DNA of 62,394 bases from positions 1-62,394 of the forward strand of contig JAJECH010000011.1 in the NCBI GenBank assembly GCA_022822135.1, read 5' to 3'. Below the pieces are notes generated by a model. The model did not search any database. It had not been told where the DNA came from and worked only from the letters and a program-made list of their open reading frames with translations. This document shows, in pieces, positions 50,149 through 60,115 of the stretch (position 1 is its first letter; each line of letters begins with the position of its first letter). The position numbers and the translations under genes were made by a program. This DNA is from Pseudomonadales bacterium (GTDB taxonomy: Bacteria; Pseudomonadota; Gammaproteobacteria; Pseudomonadales; Azotimanducaceae).

Positions 50149-50647
50149 TAGGTTGTCGTGGATCGAGTAACAACCGCGCGATTTCGCACAAAGACTGCAG
50201 AATCAATAAGGTCGCGGATAGAGGAATAAGCGATTTGAGAAGGTAGATGCCGGGGATGCCGCCGACTTCTGGTGAACTTTCCTGGACCCGCCAGGATGCA
50301 AGTACGTAATCCCAGCTATAGACGATTAAAAGGACTGCGAAGGGGATCAGAAATAGCACATGTCCGCATAGATTGATCAAACGCTTGACGTTCGGTCGCA
50401 ATCGAGTGTAGATGATGTCAACGCGAACGTGACTGTCCGTTTGTAGTGCATACGCCAAACCGAGCATGATGAGGGTGGCATGCATGTAAAGAACGGATTC
50501 TTGTAGCGCGATTGAGCCAATATCGAACACGTATCGCAGTATCACGATTACGAACGTGAGGATTGCCATGAAGAAGGCAAGCATCGCGACGGACTTGCCT
50601 AACACTTCATTGGTTCGCTCAATAACCCGAACGACTTGCTGGATCAC
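50141..50647 (-). CDS. dctQ: TRAP transporter small membrane subunit (DctQ)
   Basis: The 168-residue protein has four membrane helices and the DctQ motif LQESVLYMHATLIMLGLAYA, then DSHVRVDIIYTRL. GTG at 50647 overlaps the ubiA stop as GTGA, so the gene is translationally coupled to ubiA; a longer reading into ubiA is rejected. It pairs with DctM. Confidence 0.9.
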   Translation of the reverse strand: MIQQVVRVIERTNEVLGKSVAMLAFFMAILTFVIVILRYVFDIGSIALQESVLYMHATLIMLGLAYALQTDSHVRVDIIYTRLRPNVKRLINLCGHVLFLIPFAVLLIVYSWDYVLASWRVQESSPEVGGIPGIYLLKSLIPLSATLLILQSLCEIARLLLDPRQPSD

Positions 50648-51507
50648 GATGCCATGCCCATCGCGGTACCGATCATGAGGGCTGTACCTACCCAAATATT
50701 GCTTTTAAATGCCACGAACCAGCCTTTGCGATTGTCAGGTTTGCGCAGCTCCCTAAATTGGTATGCAAACAAGCCTGCAATGATGAGCATAGCGACGTAA
50801 AAACTCATGCTTAAATTCAAAACAACGCCCATCACTAACCAAAGTGCGAGGGTGAGCAGGCCGAGCGCAGCAACGACGATTACGACCTGATTCCCAGCCA
50901 GAATCGCAGTCGATCCGATGTTGAGATTGATGTCATCGTCTTGATCGACCATCGCGTAAATCGTGTCGTACGCGACGATCCAGCAAAAGTTCGATGCAAA
51001 GAGTAGATACAGTGCTGGATGGAAGCTCCAGGCGTCAAGTGCTGCTGTTGATGCCATCGGAATACCCCACGAGAACGCAAGACCAAGCACGAGCTGAGGC
51101 AACATCGTGACTCGTTTCATGAACGGGTAGAGCACTGCAATCGCAAAACCTGCCACAGCGAGTAACTGTGTTTTTAGATTGAGTTGCAGTACGACTGCGA
51201 GTGCCAGCAGCGCGAGCGCCGCAAAGACGATTAGTGCGGTCCAGACCGACAGTCGTCCGTCGGCAAGTGGACGTTTAAACGTGCGTTTGACGTGTGCATC
51301 GATGTTTCGATCGGCGATGTCGTTGATGACGCATCCCGCTGAACGCATGAGCACCGTGCCGACGATGAAAAGCAAGAGCAAGTCATATGGTGGAATGCCT
51401 TCACTGACGATCCACAATGCTGTGATCGTGGGCCACATCAGCAATAGCGAACCGACGGGTAGATCGAGTCTGGTCAGTTGCAGAACGGCAATAAACTTGT
51501 CGATCAA
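50644..51507 (-). CDS. ubiA: 4-hydroxybenzoate octaprenyltransferase
   Basis: The 287-residue integral membrane protein has both Asp-rich prenyl-diphosphate motifs: NDIADRNIDAHVKRT (first) and DTIYAMVDQDDDI (second), and starts LTRLDLPVGSLLLMWPT. It attaches the polyprenyl tail in ubiquinone synthesis. Its stop overlaps dctQ, an unexpected operon partner. Confidence 0.96.
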   Translation of the reverse strand: MIDKFIAVLQLTRLDLPVGSLLLMWPTITALWIVSEGIPPYDLLLLFIVGTVLMRSAGCVINDIADRNIDAHVKRTFKRPLADGRLSVWTALIVFAALALLALAVVLQLNLKTQLLAVAGFAIAVLYPFMKRVTMLPQLVLGLAFSWGIPMASTAALDAWSFHPALYLLFASNFCWIVAYDTIYAMVDQDDDINLNIGSTAILAGNQVVIVVAALGLLTLALWLVMGVVLNLSMSFYVAMLIIAGLFAYQFRELRKPDNRKGWFVAFKSNIWVGTALMIGTAMGMAS

Positions 51508-51563
51508 TGCGGACTCAACACCACAATAACATTACACACTTTCTTTCTACCCACCTTTAATCC

Positions 51564-51731
51564 ATGCGCAAGTGGCAGTGCATTGTTTGTGGCTACATCT
51601 ACGACGAAGCGGAGGGTTGCGAGGAGGAGGATGTTCCACCCGGAACGCTCTGGGAGGACGTGCCAGAGGATTTTATGTGCCCAGAATGCGGTGTCGGCAA
51701 AGAGGATTTCGAGATGATCGAAATCGGTTAA
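51564..51731 (+). CDS. Rubredoxin
   Basis: The 55-residue protein starts MRKWQCIVCGYIYDEAEG and continues FMCPECGVGKEDFE. The two C-x-x-C-G pairs (Cys6/Cys9 and Cys39/Cys42) bind the single iron. It carries electrons to alkane hydroxylases or oxygen and peroxide reductases. It lies in the gap between ubiA (divergent) and recG (convergent, 5 bp away) and is short enough to be missed by automatic calling. Rubredoxin beside ubiA is a familiar gammaproteobacterial order. Confidence 0.97.
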   Translation: MRKWQCIVCGYIYDEAEGCEEEDVPPGTLWEDVPEDFMCPECGVGKEDFEMIEIG

Positions 51732-51736
51732 TCGAG

Positions 51737-53737
51737 TTAGGACGCTGCATAACCTTGCCCTTCCGGGGTCCACGTCGCGATGATTTCATCCGCCAACGAT
51801 GGATCTTCTCTCAATAACCTTTCGGATACCTCACCTAATTCCTCGTAGCGTTCGACGAACGACGAAAGACTGGCAACTCGGAACGGATCAACACCCGATT
51901 GTCGATTGCCAAACATTTGTCCCATCCCTCGGGTTTTTAGGTCCACCTCGGCCAGCTCGAACCCATCGGTCGAACCTCGCATCGCCTCAAGTCGTTCTCT
52001 GGAGGATCCACCTAGCGGCGTTTGATAGAGCAGCAGGCAGAAACTCTGTTCACCGCCACGTCCTACTCGACCGCGCAGCTGGTGCAGCTGTGCTAACCCG
52101 AGCCTTTCCGCATTCTCGATGACCATGACCGTGGCGTTTGCGACGTCGATCCCAACTTCGATGACGGTTGTTGCGACCAATAGTCGTACTTCACCATCTC
52201 TGAACGCGGTCATGATTTCGTTTTTCTCATCAACTTTCATACGACCGTTGACGTGTCCGACGCCGATATTTGTAAATCTCTCCTTCAGTTCCTCAAACGT
52301 CGTCGTACTCGCGGATAGATTGTTTTCTTCGTTCTCGTCGATCGCCACACACACCCAATAAACCTGCTGTCCGTTCCTTAGTTGATGCTCGACGGCGGCG
52401 ATGACGTCCTCCCGGCGTTCGTTGGCGTGGATGGTGGTCCGGATAGGAGTTCTTCCGGGCGGCAGCTCGTCGATGGTCGAGACTGCCAGATCACCGAACA
52501 TCGTCAATGCGAGGGTTCTTGGTATTGGCGTAGCTGTAAGGACAAGCTGGTGCGCGTTCTCGCCTTTCCCGGTCATTTGCATTCGTTGGTGCACACCAAA
52601 CCGATGTTGCTCATCAATGATCGACAAGATCAACCGCTTGAAAATTGTCTTCTCTTGAAATAGTGCGTGCGTACCGACGACGACCTGAGTATGACCGTTC
52701 ATGATCGCATCTTGTTGACTACGTCGTTGGCGGCTCGGCATCCGACTCGTGAGAAGGCCGACTTCAATGCCAAGCGGACTAAGCCATTCGGAAAATACCT
52801 GATAGTGTTGTTCGGCAAGCAACTCGGTAGGTGCCATGATCGCGGTTTGCGCGTCGTTTTCCGCCGCACGGATGGCCGCAAGCGCTGCTATGACCGTTTT
52901 TCCTGAACCAACATCGCCTTGAATCAGACGCCGCATCGCAATTGGTTTGGCGAGGTCTGCAAGAACTTCATCCGCAACGCGCTTTTGTGCTGTCGTCAGT
53001 TCAAATCCAAGGTCGTTAAGTAATTTCTGTTCAAGTCCCTCGACAGAGGGTAATGGGTCGGTTTCGCGGTCTTTGTGTTGACGTTGACGTCGTTGGACGA
53101 GGGTAAAGGCAAGCATCTCGTCGAAAACGACGCGTGTGTAAGCGGCTTGCATTGAATCTGGATAGGTGCGAGGCTTAGGCTGGTGCACTTCCCTGACAGC
53201 TTCCTCTAGAGTCAACTCGTCGTATTTGAACTTCGGGAAGAAGGCGGTTTCGGAAAGCGACTGCACGATCCACGCACCAAGACGAGCGCTACTGATGCTC
53301 GCTGTGGCCGGATAGACCGGACGATATTCGGCAGTCGGCTCGCCAGGATTCTCATGAAATACTCGATACTGAGGGTGAATAAACGTCTTACCGTACGCTG
53401 GTTTACCGAAAACGTACAACCACGAACCGACTCGAAAAGAGTTTTTCTGATAAGAGCCGTAGTGTAGTAAGCGCAGGGTACCTCGTCCCGTCTCGTCCTC
53501 AAAGAACACCTGCATGCCACGCTGATTCTTGTAAGACTCCGCGACATCGACGATGGTCCCCTGCACGACGCATTCCTCGTCTGTGACATCACATAGATTG
53601 GTACGCCGCGTACGATCCTGATAGTCCCGCGGCATGTGGAGGAGGAGGTCGGTGACCGTCCTGATGCTAAGGTGGTTAAGACGTTCGGCGGCTTGTGGTC
53701 CAACGCCGGAGATTGACGTGACTAAGTTGGACGGCAC
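51737..53737 (-). CDS. recG: ATP-dependent DNA helicase RecG
   Basis: The 666-residue protein has the N-terminal wedge/OB region (LLHMPRDYQDRTRRT), Walker A LIQGDVGSGKTVIA, the SF2 motifs IIDEQHRFGVHQR and VLTATPIPRTLALT, and the C-terminal QLHQLRGRVGRGGEQSFCLL. It reverses stalled replication forks. GTG start; 9 bp after ridA. Confidence 0.96.
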   Translation of the reverse strand: MPSNLVTSISGVGPQAAERLNHLSIRTVTDLLLHMPRDYQDRTRRTNLCDVTDEECVVQGTIVDVAESYKNQRGMQVFFEDETGRGTLRLLHYGSYQKNSFRVGSWLYVFGKPAYGKTFIHPQYRVFHENPGEPTAEYRPVYPATASISSARLGAWIVQSLSETAFFPKFKYDELTLEEAVREVHQPKPRTYPDSMQAAYTRVVFDEMLAFTLVQRRQRQHKDRETDPLPSVEGLEQKLLNDLGFELTTAQKRVADEVLADLAKPIAMRRLIQGDVGSGKTVIAALAAIRAAENDAQTAIMAPTELLAEQHYQVFSEWLSPLGIEVGLLTSRMPSRQRRSQQDAIMNGHTQVVVGTHALFQEKTIFKRLILSIIDEQHRFGVHQRMQMTGKGENAHQLVLTATPIPRTLALTMFGDLAVSTIDELPPGRTPIRTTIHANERREDVIAAVEHQLRNGQQVYWVCVAIDENEENNLSASTTTFEELKERFTNIGVGHVNGRMKVDEKNEIMTAFRDGEVRLLVATTVIEVGIDVANATVMVIENAERLGLAQLHQLRGRVGRGGEQSFCLLLYQTPLGGSSRERLEAMRGSTDGFELAEVDLKTRGMGQMFGNRQSGVDPFRVASLSSFVERYEELGEVSERLLREDPSLADEIIATWTPEGQGYAAS

Positions 53738-53746
53738 AGGATCGCG

Positions 53747-54130
53747 CTATTTTGCGACGGCGATAGCCTCGACTTCGACGGTCGCATTTCGAGGTAATGC
53801 CGCGACTTGGACCGTTGAACGCGCAGGATAAGGTGGCGATAGTAGTTCGCTCATGACCACATTCACGCTATCGAACTGACCTAAGTCGGTGATAAAAACG
53901 GTGAGTTTGACGATGTTATTGAGGTCGGCACCGCCTGCTTTCAGGACGGCTTCGATGTTCTTGAAGACTTGCCTAACTTCGGTTTCGGTGTTAGCAGCAT
54001 TGAGCGCCATCGTATCGGGATTCAATGCAATTTGTCCAGAGAGGTAAAGCATGTCACCGACACGAACCATATGGGAGTAAGGCCCGATCGGCTCTGGCGC
54101 ATGCTTCGAGTCGATTGCATAGGACTGCAT
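53747..54130 (-). CDS. ridA: Enamine/imine deaminase
   Basis: The 127-residue protein fits RidA/YjgF: HAPEPIGPYSHMVRVGD, YLSGQIALNP, and PYPARSTVQVAALPRNATVE, with the conserved Arg in ARSTV. It clears reactive 2-aminoacrylate. It sits 3 bp after spoT and 9 bp before recG in one minus-strand operon. Confidence 0.95.
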   Translation of the reverse strand: MQSYAIDSKHAPEPIGPYSHMVRVGDMLYLSGQIALNPDTMALNAANTETEVRQVFKNIEAVLKAGGADLNNIVKLTVFITDLGQFDSVNVVMSELLSPPYPARSTVQVAALPRNATVEVEAIAVAK

Positions 54131-54133
54131 GGA

Positions 54134-56335
54134 TTACTCCTCTGTATCTGCGCGGTTCCCGAGGCGTTGCACCTTTGCCACGAAGTGGGAACGTCTTAGA
54201 TTGCTTGAGACGCGTTTTAAATGGTCGGAGTTTCGTACTTTGATCTCGACGCGAACCGCATTGGTGATCCCCTGTTCTGGAAGGGTGTCCATTCGCATTA
54301 GACTCGCGTCCGTGAGTCTTAACGCACTCGCGAGCTTGTAAATGGAGTCTTTTTCGCCCGTCACCCAGATCATCAGCCCAGTCGAGAATTCTTCATCGTT
54401 GGTGTCACCCCACGTCAACGGCACGCGATCAGCCTTCTTATCGCTTCTCGCCGTCGCACATGCCCTTCGATGTACGACAAACCCTTTCTGCCTGGTTCCG
54501 TGTCCGACGATCGGATCGCCGGGTACCGGTCCACAGCAGTTTGCGAAGGTGGCATTCATTTTTTGGTTAACGATCTCTACCGTTGAAAGACCATCTTCGA
54601 GGTAAATACTGGGGGTTTCGTCTTTAACGGACGAGAGCAGTTTCATCGCGGCAAATCGCGGTTGTAGCTGTCCTCTACCCACCGCTAACAGCAGTTCGTT
54701 GCGATGTTTGACGTTTAGATCCTTGTAGACCTTTCGATGGCTTCGAAAATCGAGGTCTTCAAGTGTTACCCCGGCTTGTGCTAGCGCGGCATCAAGCAAT
54801 CGCTGACCCGTCTTCAAGGCTAGTGAGTGGCTGCTCCGGTCGAGCTGCCGCTTGATGGCGTTTCGTGCCCGCGGCGTAATAGCGTAATCAAGCCACGCAG
54901 GACTTGGCATCGAGCTCTTTTCGGTCTGAACGTCGACCGTTTGTCCAGTTTCAAGTACGGTGGACAGGGGCGCTGGTTGATTGTCGACATAACTGCCCGT
55001 GCATTGTGCGCCTAACGTCGTACTGATCGCATAGGCGAAATCGATGACCGTTGCACCAATCGGCAGATGGATGACATCACCGTCCGGCGTGTAGACCAAG
55101 ATGCGATCTCGTACAAGATCGTGTTTGAATTTCGCGACAAAATCGATCGCATTGTCCGCATGATCCTGAATGTCTTCGATGGTGTCGGCAAAGGACTTCA
55201 TCAGTGCTTCGTTTAAGCCTTCAACACTCGTGTCCATCGCATTGGGATGGATGGTGGTGATGCCCCGCTTCGCGAACTCTTCCATCTGAAGCGTGCGGAT
55301 CTGGATCTTGGTCAGTTTGCCGCGAGGACCGATTACCTGTGTATGCAGCGACTGATAGCCATTGTGTTTCCGTGCAGCGATATAGTCATGGAATCCGCGG
55401 GTGTTCGGTTTAAAGACCTGGTGAACTGCGCCGAGTGCGCGGTAACAGTCTTCCGTACTGTGTGTGAGCACACGGAAATTCAGGAATGTCATCGCCTCGT
55501 CGAACGTCATCGGCCCATGCTTCATCTTGTGATAAATCGCATAGAGATGAGGCGAGTGGTAGTTAATTGAAGCGTCTAAACCGATCTCGTTGAAGTGTGC
55601 TTGAATGCGACTCTGAACGACGCGGATGTTGTCTTCGTTCGCTTTCTCGAAACGTTCGACCGCGTACTTGATGTGATCGGAACGGAATGAGTTCTTCGCG
55701 GCGAAGGCCAGGTCTTCGAGCTCGTTCTTGATGACATAGATGCCAAGACGTTGTGCAATCGGTGCATAAATTTCAAGCGTCTCGGTAGCTATGGCAAGTC
55801 GCTTGTCCTTATCGATGACCGCGAGGGTGCGCATGTTGTGGAGTCGATCGGCGAGTTTCACGACGATCACACGAGGATCCTTTACGGTCGCAAGTGCAAT
55901 GCTCTGAATGTTGGTCGCGTGAAACTCTTGCGTGGACGAGAACTCCGCTAATTTGGTCACACCATCGACGATGTTGGCGACCTTTATCCCAAATCGGGTC
56001 TCGAGCGTCTCCTTTGTGACGTTGCAGTCTTCGATGACATCGTGCAGTACACCCGCCATAACGGTTTCATGGTCGGCTTCAAGCTCTGCGAGTATTCCCG
56101 CGACAGCGAGAGGATGGGTTATATAAGAATGACCGGTCTTGCGGGTTTGCCCTTCGTGTGCGCGCTCGGCGTACTTGCAGGCTTCCCGGATTTCAGCGAT
56201 TTGTTGCGGCGTGAGATACCGCAGTTTAGAAATTAGGTCTGAAAGCTCGAACGGAGCCGCTTGTGTGTCAGATCGGGCTTGTTCGGCGAGAACACCGACG
56301 AAGTACGAACTACTCGTCGGTCGCTTCGTTGCCAT
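54134..56335 (-). CDS. spoT: Bifunctional (p)ppGpp synthetase/hydrolase
   Basis: The 733-residue protein keeps the HD hydrolase ([28 protein letters not shown]), the synthetase ([20 protein letters not shown]), a TGS domain ([20 protein letters not shown]) and a C-terminal ACT domain. The intact HDVIED motif marks a SpoT/Rel-type rather than a hydrolase-dead RelA. The ATG overlaps rpoZ by 26 bp. Confidence 0.96.
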   Translation of the reverse strand: MATKRPTSSSYFVGVLAEQARSDTQAAPFELSDLISKLRYLTPQQIAEIREACKYAERAHEGQTRKTGHSYITHPLAVAGILAELEADHETVMAGVLHDVIEDCNVTKETLETRFGIKVANIVDGVTKLAEFSSTQEFHATNIQSIALATVKDPRVIVVKLADRLHNMRTLAVIDKDKRLAIATETLEIYAPIAQRLGIYVIKNELEDLAFAAKNSFRSDHIKYAVERFEKANEDNIRVVQSRIQAHFNEIGLDASINYHSPHLYAIYHKMKHGPMTFDEAMTFLNFRVLTHSTEDCYRALGAVHQVFKPNTRGFHDYIAARKHNGYQSLHTQVIGPRGKLTKIQIRTLQMEEFAKRGITTIHPNAMDTSVEGLNEALMKSFADTIEDIQDHADNAIDFVAKFKHDLVRDRILVYTPDGDVIHLPIGATVIDFAYAISTTLGAQCTGSYVDNQPAPLSTVLETGQTVDVQTEKSSMPSPAWLDYAITPRARNAIKRQLDRSSHSLALKTGQRLLDAALAQAGVTLEDLDFRSHRKVYKDLNVKHRNELLLAVGRGQLQPRFAAMKLLSSVKDETPSIYLEDGLSTVEIVNQKMNATFANCCGPVPGDPIVGHGTRQKGFVVHRRACATARSDKKADRVPLTWGDTNDEEFSTGLMIWVTGEKDSIYKLASALRLTDASLMRMDTLPEQGITNAVRVEIKVRNSDHLKRVSSNLRRSHFVAKVQRLGNRADTEE

Positions 56336-56579
56336 CCGGGGAGTCTATATCGTCCTCGCTCGAGGCGTCCGTCTCGGCGATATCATCCAAAATGCCGCCT
56401 ACAGTCATCCCTGAAGCAATTTCGCGCAACGCGATCACCGTCGGCTTGTCATTCTCGGGATCAACTTGTGGCCTAGCGTTATAAAGATAGAATTGATGTG
56501 CGCGTTCGGCTGCCAGTGTAACCAGTTGGAATCGGTTTTCAACGTGTTCAAGGCAGTCTTCGACAGTAATCCGGGCCAT
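56310..56579 (-). CDS. rpoZ: RNA polymerase omega subunit
   Basis: The 89-residue protein starts [20 protein letters not shown] and has [20 protein letters not shown], the family signature, followed by an acidic tail. It lies directly upstream of spoT as in most Gammaproteobacteria; gmk, the usual upstream neighbour, is not present, tolC being divergent instead. Confidence 0.96.
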   Translation of the reverse strand: MARITVEDCLEHVENRFQLVTLAAERAHQFYLYNARPQVDPENDKPTVIALREIASGMTVGGILDDIAETDASSEDDIDSPDGNEATDE

Positions 56580-56733
56580 GTTGGTGTGGGCGCGAAAAGG
56601 GTTCGGAATTTTAACGATTTCCTGCGACTGTTGAGACGTCGATTTTCGTGTAACTAGGGATAGTTACGCCTTTATAGATTCACCCATGATGGTCTCGGAG
56701 TCAATCCGCAACGAATTTGGAGCCGCCTTGTTC

Positions 56734-58104
56734 ATGAAAAGGTCTTTTGCCTGTCTCTTGACGATCTTAGGATGTAGTGCGTTTGCCGTCGATTTGGAAC
56801 AAGCGTATCGAGACGCGTTAGAAAACGATCCGGTCCTTGCGGGCGCCATCGCTGCCAACAAGATTTCCGGCGAGAACCTATGGTCGGGAGTGAGCGTTTT
56901 ACTGCCTTCCGTGAGCGCGAGTATGAATCAAGGTGAAAGCGATTTTGAGCGAAAGCGGGGAACTGGCGATTCGGAAATAGGCGATTTCATCGTAGAAGGC
57001 AAATCAGAAAACGCGGGGTGGAGTGTCAGTATCAACCAAGCGCTCTTCAATGCGCAGGCGATATTCCAGTTTTTTGCGCTTCGAGATCAGATAAAAGCTG
57101 CTGATTGGAATCTTGTCGCAACTGAGCAGGCCTTGGTACTTCGAGTTGCTCAGGCATACCTTGACGTGTTGCAGGCTCAAGACAGTCTTGAGTCGAGCGT
57201 AGCTGCCGAAGAGGCGGTGCAACGGCAGCTTGAGCAGGTACAACAACGCTTTGATGTCGGTCTGGTAGCGATCACAGACGTACTGGATGCAACGGCTAGT
57301 TACGATCTGGCTGTCGTCGATACGTTATCTGCACGGAGCAACCACGGCATCTTCTTTGAGTCATTGCGCACGGTCACCGGTGTGGACTACAGCGAATTAG
57401 GTAAGTTAACGGACCAACTACCCATCGAGAATCCACAACCCGTCGATGAAGAGGAGTGGGTACGAGCCGCTATGGCAGGTAGTCCTCGGATCCAATCGGC
57501 GAAAGCACAGTGGGATGCGTCAAAAAAATCCAGACGAGCGTCGTTGAGCTACCTGTTACCGACGGTACGGATATCAGGCTCACAGAGTTACCGCGAAGAT
57601 CCGTTGTCCGTCTTTACAGACCAATCAACAACCACCAGCGTAAGCATTAGCGCGAGCATGCCATTATTTAGTGGCGGTCGCAATATTTCACAAGCGCGAA
57701 CTTCAGCTTGGCAGCAGGAGCAGGCAAAGCAGCTTTTCATTGAATCCCAGCTCACCGTTGCGCGTGATACGCGAAACCTGTTTCGATTGGTGCAACGCGA
57801 CGTGGATCGAGTCAGCGCTCGCTACAAGTCGATTCAATCGAGCCAAGCCGCATTGGAAGCGACTCAAACTGGCTACGAGGTAGGTACCCGAAACATCGTC
57901 GAAGTTCTACAGGCTCAACAACGCCTGTATCAAAACGTCCTCGCGTATGCGACTTCCCGATATACGTACGTTTTGAATGGATTACGTTTGAAGCAAACCG
58001 TTGGATCTCTATCGGCAGAAGATCTTCAGCAGCTCAATCAATATATTGACCCGTCTGATACGGTCACGAAGATCATGAGCGCGAGTGGGAGATCGGGAAA
58101 CTAA
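56734..58104 (+). CDS. tolC: TolC-family outer-membrane efflux channel
   Basis: From the ATG at 56734 the protein has 456 residues and a signal peptide (CLLTILGCSAFAVD). TolC features follow: LEQAYRDALENDPVLAGA, long helices with QRFDVGLVAITDVLDATASY, and the second repeat TGYEVGTRNIVEVLQAQQRL. It forms the outer-membrane duct for efflux or type I secretion. Its 3' end overlaps waaA on the other strand by 32 bp. Confidence 0.94.
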   Translation: MKRSFACLLTILGCSAFAVDLEQAYRDALENDPVLAGAIAANKISGENLWSGVSVLLPSVSASMNQGESDFERKRGTGDSEIGDFIVEGKSENAGWSVSINQALFNAQAIFQFFALRDQIKAADWNLVATEQALVLRVAQAYLDVLQAQDSLESSVAAEEAVQRQLEQVQQRFDVGLVAITDVLDATASYDLAVVDTLSARSNHGIFFESLRTVTGVDYSELGKLTDQLPIENPQPVDEEEWVRAAMAGSPRIQSAKAQWDASKKSRRASLSYLLPTVRISGSQSYREDPLSVFTDQSTTTSVSISASMPLFSGGRNISQARTSAWQQEQAKQLFIESQLTVARDTRNLFRLVQRDVDRVSARYKSIQSSQAALEATQTGYEVGTRNIVEVLQAQQRLYQNVLAYATSRYTYVLNGLRLKQTVGSLSAEDLQQLNQYIDPSDTVTKIMSASGRSGN

Positions 58105-59362
58105 TCTCGTTCAGCCATTCGCGCACGATTCTGAATTGTTGTTGCGCGGATCCTCGATTTGCATCGACGACTTGGCGCGCGGCGTCACCTTGGCGTTGGC
58201 GTTCTTCAGGATCGTTGAGTAGTTCCAGCAGCTGAGACGTTAACTCGTCGCGGTTTCGGACGGCGCTCAAACAGCCTGAATCCGCAAACCGCTCGCACAC
58301 TTCCTCGAAATTCATGCGATCAGCACCCATGAGCATCGGTATGCCTAGCACCGCGGGTTCGACCGGGTTGTGACCTCCTGTACCTTGTAGGCTCCCGCCG
58401 ATGAATGCGATGTCGGCGATGCCGTACATCTCAAGCAGTACCCCCATTTGATCGACGACCAGGACATCGACGGCTTGCGGTCGTTCGGAGAGCTGTACCG
58501 AGGTGAGTGACCGTACGTCCGCCAGTGCTTGAATGTCCTCTGCTCGGTGGGGATGGCGTGGCGCTACGACTAGGAGTAAGTCCGGATATTCCTTACGAGC
58601 ATTGACGTGAGCATCCAGAATGACTTCATCTTCTCCTGGATGGGTACTTGCCGCGATCCAACACGGACGTTCACCACGCCATTTTTCCTTTTGTGATGCG
58701 GTGTTGTTTCGGATTTCTTCAGAAATCGTCAGATCGAATTTAATGTTGCCAGTAACGTGCATCTGCTCACTTGGGTAGCCCAAGTTACTGAAGCGTGTTG
58801 CAGTATCTTCGTATTGCGAGACGATCATCGAGACACCGTCCAGCATGAGTTTGGTCAAGGAAGGTACAAAGCCATACCGCCGAGCGGAGCGGTCACTTAA
58901 GCGCGCATTCACCAAACACACATTGATACCTTCGCGACGCGCGATGCGGAGCAGATTTGGCCACAGTTCTGTTTCCATGAGGATCAACGCCTGCGGTCGA
59001 GTGCGCCGCAGAAACCGCCGAATACAGCGGCTAGCGTCAAACGGCACATAACAGTGATCGACGCGGTTTCCGAATCTTCGAGCGATTTCGGCAGATCCTG
59101 TAGGCGTGGTAGAAGTCATCAAAATCCGCGTTGTGTTGGGACTCTCGAGCAACTGATTAACCAGCATTTCAGCGGCGATTACCTCACCTGCGGAAACCGT
59201 ATGAATCCAGACAGCGCCTTGTTGAATCTCTGGTGGAGTAAACCCGAATCTTTCCCTGATACGCAATCTGTAGTCAGGCTCATTCCGAGATTTTCGCAAT
59301 AAGTTCAGCGTTGCGACAAGAGGCAACAGTGAGGAAATCACTCGATAGAGGGCATAGACCAT
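58073..59362 (-). CDS. waaA: Kdo transferase
   Basis: The 429-residue protein has an N-terminal membrane helix, WIHTVSAGEVIAAEMLVNQL, MLMTSTTPTG-type and ETELWPNLLRIARREGINV segments, and the C-terminal GGHNPVEPAVLGIPMLMGAD, all characteristic of WaaA (KdtA). It adds Kdo to lipid A. ATG at 59362 chosen over a TTG two codons upstream. Confidence 0.95.
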   Translation of the reverse strand: MVYALYRVISSLLPLVATLNLLRKSRNEPDYRLRIRERFGFTPPEIQQGAVWIHTVSAGEVIAAEMLVNQLLESPNTTRILMTSTTPTGSAEIARRFGNRVDHCYVPFDASRCIRRFLRRTRPQALILMETELWPNLLRIARREGINVCLVNARLSDRSARRYGFVPSLTKLMLDGVSMIVSQYEDTATRFSNLGYPSEQMHVTGNIKFDLTISEEIRNNTASQKEKWRGERPCWIAASTHPGEDEVILDAHVNARKEYPDLLLVVAPRHPHRAEDIQALADVRSLTSVQLSERPQAVDVLVVDQMGVLLEMYGIADIAFIGGSLQGTGGHNPVEPAVLGIPMLMGADRMNFEEVCERFADSGCLSAVRNRDELTSQLLELLNDPEERQRQGDAARQVVDANRGSAQQQFRIVREWLNEISFPISHSRS

Positions 59363-59388
59363 TGTCAAATGATTCTTTTGTTCATTAG

Positions 59389-59416
59389 CTTGAAAACTGG
59401 AAATGTGACCCTATCT
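59389..59416 (+). promoter_or_regulatory. Sigma-32 (heat-shock) promoter of hsp20
   Basis: CTTGAAA (59389-59395), a 13-bp spacer and CCCTATCT (59409-59416) match the sigma-32 consensus (CTTGAAA, 11-16 bp, CCCCATnT) at all but one base. The predicted transcript starts near 59423, about 50 bp before the hsp20 ATG. The 5' leader can form a small AGTGG/CCACT hairpin. Confidence 0.8.
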
Positions 59417-59470
59417 AGAAGGTATGAAGTGGTTAATCCCACTAGCATGACAACAAAAAGGAAAGTAAAC

Positions 59471-59905
59471 ATGTCTATCGTACAACTAAACGCCTGGAAA
59501 CCGCTTGATGCGCTTCCTGAGCAGCTCAACAGCTGGTTGAATGATTCGATTTTGGGTCATCAGAGTAACGCGAGCTGGCGACCGGCATTAGACATCAAGG
59601 AAAACGCAGATAGTTACGTTTTTCACTTGGATGTACCCGGAGTAAAGAGTGAAGATATCGACGTAACGCTCGATGACGGCCATCTGAAGATTTCTGGATC
59701 TCGTAAATTAGATCGAAAGTCGAATGATGAGGACGGTACGTATCGAAGTTTTGAACGCGTGTCCGGCTCGTTTAAGCGCGTTGTTCGGCTACCTTCTCAT
59801 TCGACGAGTGATGATGTCAGCGCTGTCGCCAAAGACGGTGTTCTAACCATTACGATCAAGAAACCGGAAGAGGTCTTGCCGAAACGCATTGAGGTCAAGG
59901 CTTAA
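59471..59905 (+). CDS. Small heat-shock protein (Hsp20 family)
   Basis: The 144-residue protein has the alpha-crystallin domain: WRPALDIKENADSYVFHLDV, PGVKSEDIDVTLDDGHLKI, then FKRVVRLP and DGVLTITIKKPE, ending PKRIEVKA. It is an ATP-independent holdase. ATG at 59471 follows AAAGGAAAG; upstream in-frame codons extend to the promoter and are rejected. Confidence 0.95.
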   Translation: MSIVQLNAWKPLDALPEQLNSWLNDSILGHQSNASWRPALDIKENADSYVFHLDVPGVKSEDIDVTLDDGHLKISGSRKLDRKSNDEDGTYRSFERVSGSFKRVVRLPSHSTSDDVSAVAKDGVLTITIKKPEEVLPKRIEVKA

Positions 59906-59970
59906 AGCCAGCTCCTCACGAGCGCCTAGGTCACGGAACCGATCGAGCGCTCAGCAACAACCTTCATTAC

Positions 59971-60010
59971 CGGCGCGTCGCAGACAACCAATGCGGCGCG
60001 CCGCTTTTAA
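59971..60010 (+). terminator. Intrinsic terminator after hsp20
   Basis: A 12-bp stem (CGGCGCGTCGCA / TGCGGCGCGCCG, one T-G wobble) with a GACAACCAA loop is followed by CTTTTAA. It ends hsp20 about 65 bp after the stop. Confidence 0.8.
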
Positions 60011-60115
60011 TTCGAACAACGTGCGAATCAGATAGTTCAATTCGCGCATCTACCGAATCATTCATACGAGACCAGATACGCTACACTAACGGCTGTTAAT
60101 TGCTCTTTATGACCG

